A DNA stretch of 64,000 bases. It comes from Hermatobates lingyangjiaoensis (lineage: Eukaryota; Arthropoda; Insecta; Hemiptera; Hermatobatidae). A program made the position numbers and the translations under genes. This document shows, piece by piece, positions 55,573 to 64,000 of this stretch (within the stretch, counting starts at the first letter, position 1; every line of letters starts with the position of its first letter). Below the pieces are notes generated by a model. It saw only the letters and a program-made list of their open reading frames with translations. It did not search any database and was not told the DNA's origin. The DNA is taken from NCBI GenBank assembly GCA_026182355.1, contig JAPFBL010001617.1, forward strand, positions 1,550,001-1,614,000, read 5' to 3'.

Positions 55573-55790
55573 AGGTGAGACCAGTGGCAACGTGATCGCC
55601 TCTGCACTGGTAGGTCCGGGGTTCAATATACACTCTAGACCTCGATTTATTCACGAGGGAGGTGAATAAATCTGAGCATGACGTCCCTCGGAGAGAATAT
55701 TAAGGCGTCGGTCCCGACCCTGTACGACGTCAGATACTCGTTAAATATCCCTACTCTAAATTACACGTGAGTTAGGCAAAAATTAAAAAA
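55573..55790 (+). mobile_element. tRNA-derived SINE
   Basis: CAGTGGCAACGTGATCGCC (55582-55600) contains box A, and GGTCCGGGGTTCAATATAC (55613-55631) box B. The body follows with GACGTCCCTCGGAGAG and GGCGTCGGTCCCGACCC, a phrase common in insect SINEs. The end is an A/T-rich tail at 55775-55800. About 215 bp. Confidence 0.8.
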
Positions 55791-55799
55791 AATTAAAAT

Positions 55800-56430
55800 T
55801 CATTTAATTTAATTTAAAAAATTAAAGTTTAAAAAAAGTTTACAAAATTTGAAAAGTAAAAACATTAATCAAACAGAACATACTCAAATAATCGAGAAGG
55901 AAGAAGCTCACGTCAATCTGGAAGTATGAAAATATCAGTGGATATTGCTAAGCTCTCATTAAAATTAATTGGCAACAGACAAAATCCTTTAAAATTGTGG
56001 GGCTTAACAAAAGAAGATGTTACAAACTTAGCTCTTCTTTCAAAGAAGTATTAAAGTTTTCAGTATCGATTAAGAAACTCCCATAATACTCCATAATATA
56101 ATACCAAATAGCTAGAGATTAGAGACAACAACAGAAGGGATGCTAATGCTATTTCACTACTGAAAATAACCACTGCAGTGGTTCAATTTAAATTGAATCG
56201 AATCAATTGAATTATGATTAAATATTAAATGTCTACATTAACCAATATAATGAAAGGAAGGACTACTGACTTTCAATAAAGGATTTCATCCTTTGGCAAA
56301 TCAAATTTACCCTTTGAATCAATACACGTACTAATCATGGGATTTGACTTCGTACCAACTATTGAGTATTTGTACTTTTTAAATAATATATATCTTTTAA
56401 AAAAGAGAATATAATTTGCAAAAAGTTGTA
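55800..56430. other. unassigned AT-rich stretch
   Basis: No gene or shared repeat that I can support. Confidence 0.4.
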
Positions 56431-57925
56431 TGGTATTAGATAAAAAAAAATATATAACAAACTTTTTAAAATGTTAAAAACATCTAAGAAGAAATGTCAT
56501 TTTAAGATAACTTTTAATTTAACTCTTTTTAAAAAAAAATACTTTTCCATCCCTTTGTCAAAAATCATAAAAATACAATCTACTCTTATCCAGTGTTATC
56601 CTTTTCCTGCGTGCTGTACTCTGTTATAAGGTTGCTGTAAATGTATAATAAGGAAAAATATATTTGTAATTAGCCAGTTTTCCATACTCAAATCAAATTT
56701 GAACCAGGATATTCAGTATAATTTGAAACTGTTATAGTTGGTAGCCTGAATTTTTTGAAAATAATAGATATGTACTATTAGACTAGAATAGTAAAAAAAA
56801 AAGGATATTTGTCAACAGACATAAGTTCTCTTTCTTGAGGTAAGAGTCCATTCCTCCAATTCAATATACCCAAAATTAATATGATTCATAAACAAAAAAA
56901 TTTTACATCTGATTTTAAGTTTTGTTCAGGAGTGCACATATAAACTGATTAGAGCATTTTAGTAGACAAACTATCATACCATGGAAAAAATCAGAAGTTA
57001 TATTTGTTTAACGTTGATTTTTACATGTAAGAATTTTATTCTTTTACATCTCATTTTAAGTTCTTAAATTACTTAAAAACTTTTCATTAAACCTCTAAAC
57101 ATCATTTTATTCCAGTTGAGTCACTCAAAAAATGTCTAAGTCAATATAAACAATGTAAAAAAATATGAAAAATTCCCCAAGCATAGCAGGAGATCCCTTA
57201 GTCTAGGATAAACAAACAGTTTTTATAGACTTATTGCTCTTTGCTATGATTGAAATTTCATAAATTTTTTTTATAAATTGCTAGTTTTTTGTTCCATTTT
57301 TGGTCAAGTTGTAATGGTTTTTTAATGAGCCATTTAGAAATAGAAAAAACATTTTCTGTAAAGAAATAGAAAAGAAAAAGAAAACGCCCCTTTGGTGAAT
57401 GTAATTTTGAAAGAAATTATCTCATCTTCCTCCACATAATGTTCTATTTTTAGGTATAGAATTTTGATCCGCCAAACGGTATGACTTGTATCTCTCTCAC
57501 AAGTTTTGAGATTGAATTATAAGTCAGAATTTTTACATTTTATTAAAAAAAAATATTTCCTGTTGTTTTAATAATCTGAATATATTTTTCGTTTATTACA
57601 CTTGTAATATCAAGGATAATGCCAAAATTTCAAAACTCTAAAATTAGCAGTTTAGGAAGAAATTTTTTTTTCTCATTTCTTCCAGGCAACAGGGATCATC
57701 TACCCTACGGGGCCCATTTTAGTGTAAAATATCAGCTTGATCTATCAAACATTCTAGACCATAGTGTGGTAACAAACTTTGCTAACATACTCACCCACCC
57801 ACACACACAGAGATCATCGAAAAAATTTCATGAACCGACTTCTGGGACCTCAAAATATGTCATTACGTCAAAATCTTGAGATCGAACTTTTTCATGATCA
57901 CTATAGTTTACTTATAGGAATGTAA
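56430..57925 (-). mobile_element. Helentron-like family copy
   Basis: The minus strand starts near 57920 (CTATAAGTAAACTATAGTGATC) and passes the GTGTGTGGGTGGGTGAG tract and GCTAAC. It continues through TAGACTAAGGGATCTCCTGCT (57200) and TCACTCAAAAAATG-type sequence, to the part with GCTGTACTCTGTTATAAGG (56610). The 3' hairpin is not seen. The plus-strand frame 57619-57879 is antisense to it. Confidence 0.7.
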
Positions 57926-59620
57926 AAACTATGTTTACATTATTGTGTATAATACATTATTATTTACTATATTTTATAAAGAAAAATTTGAGCGGCGTTC
58001 ATAAATCAATTTTTTGAAATTTGTTAATATAGTAATAAAATTGTTCTAAATCATATATTTCCTATGACCATATGTACATATAAATTTGCAATAAACATAT
58101 GATTTATGTACACTTTCAGCTTTACTAATTGAAATTTCCCATATAAAATTTACTGTCGCTATAAACAATTCCCTATTTGCAGTCTACTACAATGAAGTTA
58201 TTCCAAGACATGGAAATATCAACTTGATCCATCAAAGATTCTGGACCGTAGCGTGGTAACAGACTTTGGTAATATACTCACCCACCCACCAACGGACATC
58301 AAATTCCAAAACATTGGAATAAGAAGCTAAATGGGGGCTCAGTAGAAAAAATGGATTTCAAATAAAATGTGTTAATTTTGTCACGGGCCGTACTGAGCTC
58401 ACACATTGATCAGTATCTAGAGATCATGGGTACTACAAACCACTATAATCACAAAAAAATTGAAAAATACAGATGAATAGTGGAATTTACAGTTCGATGA
58501 AGTTAGATATATTTATGACAGCATTAACAGTTGATTGATGATTTAAAAGGCATCTTAGACTAATTTTGGGTTGAAATCAGTCGCTTAGTGCCCTAAGCCC
58601 AACGACCAACATGAGGTACAGCTTTTACCTTGCAACAGTAGTTTGATCACTCTTGATACGCACCATTGCTAAGGTTTACTTGAACTGCTCAACAAAACAC
58701 AGATTTCACACTTGGTACCAAAATACCGTAATCATTCTTCTGTTAAAGAAAATTTTATGATTACGTGTTCCCTCGGAAATAGTTCCTATAGTAGTCCGAC
58801 CGGTTTCACACGCAGTGTATCTTCAAGTAAGACTACTTGAAGTTCTATTCTTAAATAATATTCAGTCCCCTCTATGCCTCTTTTTCAATAAGTTTAGAGT
58901 TTTTTCATAATTGTTACGAGATATAAAAAAATCTGAAAGAAATTTTGAACCAATGAATGAGTTCACATTGCTTGTATTAAATAATCAAAGTTAGTTGCTT
59001 TGCCATTATGAATTTTGGTGAATTGAAACGAAAATGATATTGAGTTTTCAACTTCTCACCAAATTTCTTTGGGTCTGTTTTAGGAAATCGTCATTTTCCT
59101 TCCAAAGTTTTTAAATTAACAGCTTCAACCCCAGTTTTCATTGAATACTTTAATTTTTAATATCTTTCTAAGGTTTCAAAATATTTAAAATCAATACTCC
59201 TCTGAGTTTTTCATATCATTTAAAGCTCTTGATCAAACAGCTATTACATAATTCAATTAATATCATAATTCAATGTTTTTCATCATTTAATTCTTCAATC
59301 TTCAAACCTAAATTTTGGAAGTCTGGCAAAAATTAATAAGAATACTTCATTTTCTACACTCTTTTGTTGATACATTATTTCATTTATGATGTTAACCTTT
59401 TTAGTGAAGAGAATTCCGAAAATTATTTTTTTTAATATTACTGGCTATCACCTATTTTTATTTTACATAAATAATACTTTAATTTTCCTGTTATCAGTCA
59501 CCAGCATGCACGATAACTAATAACATACACTACAATGACTAAACTTGTAGGAGCACAAATAATATACACACAATTTGCTATATATCTCCTCAACGTGCAA
59601 ACCACAATAAGAAATGAGAA
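57926..59620. other. mostly unassigned, with a short Helentron-like piece and an isolated motif
   Basis: 58205-58300 repeats the CTTGATCCATCAAAGATTCTGG to CACCCACCC part of the Helentron-like family (minus). The motif at 58804-58827 is isolated. I see nothing else. Confidence 0.5.
58804..58827 (-). ncRNA. hammerhead-like core motif, isolated
   Basis: CTTGAAGA-T-ACAC-TGC-GTGT-GAAA, then CCGGTCGG. Four-pair stem. Box and 3' flank match 40194-40230 although the stem differs. Confidence 0.5.
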
Positions 59621-59665
59621 AAATCTGGAGTGGCCTACACTCAACTTTACTATAAGTAAACATAA
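59600..59665 (-). repeat. Helentron-type terminal hairpin next to family-3 end
   Basis: GAGTG-GCCTA-CACTC (59628-59642) followed by AACTTTACTATAAGTAA. It is preceded by CAAACCACAATAAGAAATGAG, the outer end of PLE family 3. The element beyond 59665 diverges quickly. Confidence 0.65.
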
Positions 59666-61004
59666 TAAGAAACTCGTTAACCACCAACTGATGTTTTGTG
59701 CTCTTTACATTTAATCTGTATGTGTCATTTGTTTAAATTTAACTGTAATCTCTTTATTAGTTATAAGAATCGTGAACATGACATCTGATAACAATGGTTA
59801 AACTGAGAGCCTGAAACTCATCGTAACCATTGTCGTAACTCAATTTAACTTCAGATTTTATGTTTATTAATATAAATAGAGAAGTATTCCTCACTTCTAT
59901 AGCTTTAGATAAGATTTGATAGAAATCTTTGTCCATTCGAATACAGATATAATGTGATTAAGGGTTTCTACCTTTTCTAGATACAGAGTTTGAATTCTTT
60001 GTATGATGTCAAATATAGCTTCCATTCGTAGTAATAAAGTAAATAATTTAAAAATAACGATACAGAATAAGAGAAAAAAATAAGAGATAACATTGTTTAA
60101 GGCCAGAAATTACTAAGGCAAATTATGAAAAAAAGGTATAACTAATAAACTAAATAACTGTTTTCAAAGATATTAAAATACGTTTCTTGAATTATACAAA
60201 TAATCATATTGATTCAGTTTGACAAATTCGTTGAGCCTACAAAACTCAATAGGTGAACTTTTGCATTATATACATGGTGGTAATTAAGTATTCTATTTTC
60301 CTGGTGAAGTGAAAATAAATATAAATTATATACACTTATATAAGAATTAGCAAAACAAGAATGGTATAAAAATAATATAAATGATGTTAAAAATATAATA
60401 TTACTAGATAAGTGTAGATAGGCTAAAGAACAATTAATGCACTTATAATATTGAAAAGAAAATTAATACAATATTTCCACTAACCGTGACTACGATGTTC
60501 AATACCTTCTGTATTCTTGCATTGTCATTTAATCAACGCAAACTCATATTTAAAACATATATTAAACTAAATATTTCAATGAATGCACTCTTTTAAACAT
60601 AGATATTAAACTAAATTTATCAATAAGACCACATTTGAAATAATTTCAAACTGTTACAAATAACATGTAGGTCGAATAGAAACGCAATTAAAAATTAAAA
60701 TGACTTGAAAAAATGGGAGCCGATGATTGGTCGAAATAATCATACGATGAAAAAGACATGCGCATTATGTACTGTTGGCGGGAAATGAAGGGACTTCATT
60801 CTGCCTGAATAATTATTTATATACTAAATAGAGACCTATCAATAATCAGCTATATTGAATTCAACTATTTTAAAAATTTCTTTTCTCCCAGTTAATACTT
60901 TGATAAGAGGAACTTTGTTTTACTGGCACTATTTAATTTGATGAACTCCGTATTATAAAGTTTTCGTTGTATTTGTACCAAATCTTATAACATGCTAACA
61001 AATC
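59666..61004. other. unassigned AT-rich stretch
   Basis: No gene or shared repeat that I can support. Confidence 0.4.
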
Positions 61005-61326
61005 TGGAGTAGCCTGCACTTAATTTTGCTATAAGTAAAAAAAGTACCAAACTAATATACAACATAATGATTTTTGTCTCCTCAATAGCATTCACATGTA
61101 ATCATAGATCAAGATATTTACATTTTTCTGATAAAAAAAATACATTTTTATTGTTTTAAAAATTTGACTATTTCATTCGTTTGTTTCTTCTTTGATCAAA
61201 TCATGAATATGCACTTTACATCGCTGTCTTAATGTCCTATCTCTTTATCCAATATAGTGGTGTCTAAAATCATTGCATGTTATCCTCTAAAGCTCATTTT
61301 AATTTATTATAATCACTATTTAAAAA
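61005..61326 (-). mobile_element. Helentron-like family, 3' end fragment
   Basis: CTGGAGTAGCCTGCACTTAATTTTGCTATAAGTAA is a decayed terminal hairpin and inverted repeat. The sequence is cut by the next copy at 61327. Confidence 0.6.
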
Positions 61327-62556
61327 AATCTGGAGTGGCCTACACTCTACTTTACTATAAGTAACTTAATGTCAAATTTCTTGAGTATATAACACATAAC
61401 GTCTCATTTAAGCATAACATAAATATCTAAATGGGATATAATTATTAGCATTTCATTCGTGAGGTAGTACAGATAGAGATTGAAGGACATATCAATATAT
61501 AAGCTTATTTTTGTACATCACACAGCTGATGCAAATAATTTCATTAGTATAACTACAGCAGTAATAACATTTTTGAAAAACCAAAGTCAACATTTCTTGA
61601 TACGAAATATTCTCCTACAAGAGAACATGGCTTTTGTTTAAATAGCCAGTGGATTTCTTACATCCTTTATTTGACATCCTTCTACAATGAATATTAAAGT
61701 AAAATTTTCGAGTTTAAAACCGGAAAATACCCTTTTTTTCTCTGAAAAACATCATGAACAGCGAAGAAAATGTTGTTTTAAGATGATTTATAATTAAAGA
61801 TGTACGATAATTACATTTATTTACCTCTAAACGAAAGATTTCAATTTTGAATTATCTTTTACATTTTTGGTTTTTTACAGAATTATTATACTGGAAATTT
61901 TATGGCTTCTTAGTATTTAATAAGATCATTTTCCTTCCCCTTTGTCAAATAACATATATACGAATTTTTTCTGAGTGAGTGTTATCCTTTTCCTGCCTTC
62001 TGTACTCTGTTATAAGTTTGCTATGAATGTACTCGTATATTGAGAAAAAATATATTAGTAATTAGACAGTTTACATACTCAAATCGAAGTCAAAGCCAGC
62101 TATTCAATATAATTTAAATCTTTTATAGTTGGGAGCTTCTAATTTTTGAAAATAATAAATATGAACTATTAGACTAGAATTGTAAAAAAAAACTAGATTT
62201 TTCTCAACAAACATAGGTCCTCTTTCTTGAGGAAAGAGTCCATTCATTACATTTCAATATCATGGAAAGGTACTACATTCACAATGATAATGTAATTGTA
62301 ACTGATATTAAGTTTTGCTCAAGAGTGAAATATATAGATTTATTAAAGAATTTTATGAGACAAATCCATCATGCCATGGAAGACAAAGGTAATTTATTTA
62401 TGTTTATTGCCGGTGATTTTTTTACATGTAACAATATTATTCCTCTTACATCTCGTATAAGTCAATAAGCTATTTAAACTGTTCCTTTATAAATATCAAT
62501 TTTATCTCAGTGGATTCGCTCAAAAAATTTCTAAGTCAATGTAAACATTGTAAAAA
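61327..62556 (-). mobile_element. Helentron-like family copy
   Basis: The minus-strand 3' end is at 61330 (hairpin 61333-61347). It extends to CTCAGTGGATTCGCTCAAAAAATTTC near 62520 and is then cut by the 3' end of the next copy at 62557, so the two lie head-to-tail. The plus-strand frame 62262-62468 lies in this repeat and is not a gene. Confidence 0.75.
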
Positions 62557-63560
62557 AATGTGGAGTGGCCTACACTCAACTTTACTATAAGTAAGTATAA
62601 TGTTAAACCTCTTGGGTAGATAATGTAGTATGTAGACATAATATATATGTCTAAATGGGAGATGTTTATTACTCTTTCATTCCTGGAGGTAGTACATATA
62701 GTGACTGATTCTATTATCAATACCGTATATTACACAATTGAAGCATATAATATCATATATATTAGCACAGCAGTAATAAGACTTTTGTAAAGTCAAAGTG
62801 ACGATATTGTGTTACGAAATAATCTCTTACAGACGAAAATGACTTTTGTTTCTAAAGGCAATGGATCTCCAGCGGCGAACGAGTATTCCATGCACATCAG
62901 TGCACGTCGTAGTTAGCAGCCCTAGACCAGAGGCCCACTACTGCTATATTCTCATCCTGCATTTCTTGTTAAAGTCAGTAATCATAAGGACGGGGATGGG
63001 ATGTCAGTCTGTCAGGATGTCCTTCACGAATATGGAAGGAGTCACATTCGTGGTCGTATAGTCTTCCGGCTTTGCATTGTCTGAGATATTGTATACCGTG
63101 AAGTCATTAGGTAGTCATATTTAGCTGAGGACCTGATTCTGAAAAATGACTGTCATCGAATCACCCTAGAATTAGTTTAAAATTAGTATCTCTTTGGTAA
63201 TATAAAACTAAGGAGTTCATTCCTCTTAATTCAATATTACTCAAAGATCATAAGATTCATAAACACAAAAAAGTCAACAACCAGTAGCTTTTCACACCAA
63301 ACATAATATAAGTAACTTGTTGTTTTGTGCTATATTCGGTTATAACATTGCTGTAAATATATATTGAGAAAAAATATATTAGTGATTAGCCAGTTTTGCA
63401 TAGTCAAATCAAATTCAAAGTCGGCTTTTCAATATAATTTAGAAGTTGTGTAAATGGAAACATCAGAAATTATATGTTTGATTGGCATTCATTTTTTACA
63501 TATAATTTTATTCTTCTTACATCTCACATTATGTCATTAAATCATTTCAAATTTTCAAAT
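62557..63560 (-). mobile_element. Helentron-like family copy, split by a LINE end
   Basis: 3' hairpin GAGTG-GCCTA-CACTC at 62563-62577, then ACTTTACTATAAGTAAG. It matches 49970-52055 in inverse to about 62866, is interrupted by the LINE 3' UTR, and resumes near 63200 (GGAGTTCATTCCTCTTAATTCAATAT) to about 63560. Confidence 0.7.
62867..63133 (-). mobile_element. LINE 3' UTR fragment, same family as 36690-37980
   Basis: The reverse complement matches 37735-37980: GCTAAATATGACTACCTAATGACTT, ATACGACCACGAAT, CAGACTGACATCCC and AGTAGTGGGCCTCTGG. It is a severely 5'-truncated insertion inside the Helentron-like copy. Confidence 0.85.
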
Positions 63561-64000
63561 GGATTACAACATTTCTCAAAAGCAATAGGAAACACAGACT
63601 AACAAACCCTTAATTTGATAAATATAGGGTAATAAATTTAAATAATCTATTGTTAAGTATTTTTAATCGTTTTCGCTATAACTAATTTAGTGAATGAGGT
63701 TTAAAAGAACATAAATTAACTAAAAATAAATCTATTCAATGCTTTATTATATTTATTAAATGTTTAGTAGTAATTATTTAGGAACTAATTAATTATGTTG
63801 ATATATTTTTATGCAAATAATTCCAGAGAAACAAGACACATAAAAGTCGCTTTTCTTCGTAGCAAATTACATCTTTATACGAAACAGTCGAAATATAATA
63901 GTAAGTTTTTGTGAAATCTTTTATGTGTATTGTTTCTGCTGGTTTAGTTTATCTAGTTTGTCAAATCGTTTTAATTACTAATTATGAAAGTAATAATATT
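63561..64000. other. unassigned AT-rich end of window
   Basis: No gene, motif or shared repeat that I can support. Confidence 0.4.

Noticed and set aside
57619..57879. 86-residue plus-strand frame
   Set aside because: Antisense to a repeat family copy whose relatives have no such frame.
62262..62468. 68-residue plus-strand frame
   Set aside because: Lies inside a Helentron-like repeat and is not conserved as a frame in the other copies.

Overview
The window is AT-rich eukaryotic DNA, most likely from an arthropod and probably an insect. The evidence is split genes with GT-AG introns, jockey-type LINEs, Penelope-like elements (PLEs), Helitrons and tRNA-derived SINEs. It contains no prokaryotic operon or CRISPR array. 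No host gene is complete here.

Host gene. A minus-strand gene runs through much of the window. Five coding exons can be placed by splice sites and by matching intron phase: 33779-33817, 3666-4140, 2588-2789, 1152-1229 and 204-357. A possible non-coding first exon lies at about 49451-49740. The gene continues past position 1. The protein part visible is low-complexity (Gly, Ala, Ser, Pro) and carries PLNLS/GLDLS motifs and a conserved-looking block (exon 2588-2789). I think it is the N-terminal region of a BAZ2/Toutatis-type chromatin remodelling subunit, but the diagnostic MBD/TAM, DDT, PHD and bromodomain exons are outside the window.

Mobile DNA. Most of the rest is nested transposon debris. 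At 4.3-18.1 kb there is a dense series of inverted repeats, many next to (TA)n tracts and to fragments of PLE open reading frames. A jockey-like LINE with an intact ORF1 and broken ORF2 (11.2-15.1 kb) is inserted inside one of them. PLE reverse transcriptase and GIY-YIG fragments lie at 6.3-7.4, 18.6-19.1, 22.4, 39.6-40.1, 46.4 and 48.4 kb. A Helitron with a readable 3' terminus lies on the minus strand at 26.55-27.5 kb, and three more helicase fragments are on the plus strand at 21.4, 42.8 and 53.2 kb. From 41.5 kb to the end, a roughly 2-kb non-coding family (also at 19.2-20.3 kb) recurs in both orientations. Its short asymmetric terminal inverted repeats and terminal hairpin resemble those of Helentron-type elements.

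Most notable signal. Many PLE pieces and inverted repeats carry a short motif, CTGANGA-N-stem-loop-GAAA. The paired stem differs in sequence between families but stays complementary. This looks like a hammerhead-ribozyme core with one extra nucleotide before stem II, often present head-to-head in both arms of a palindrome.
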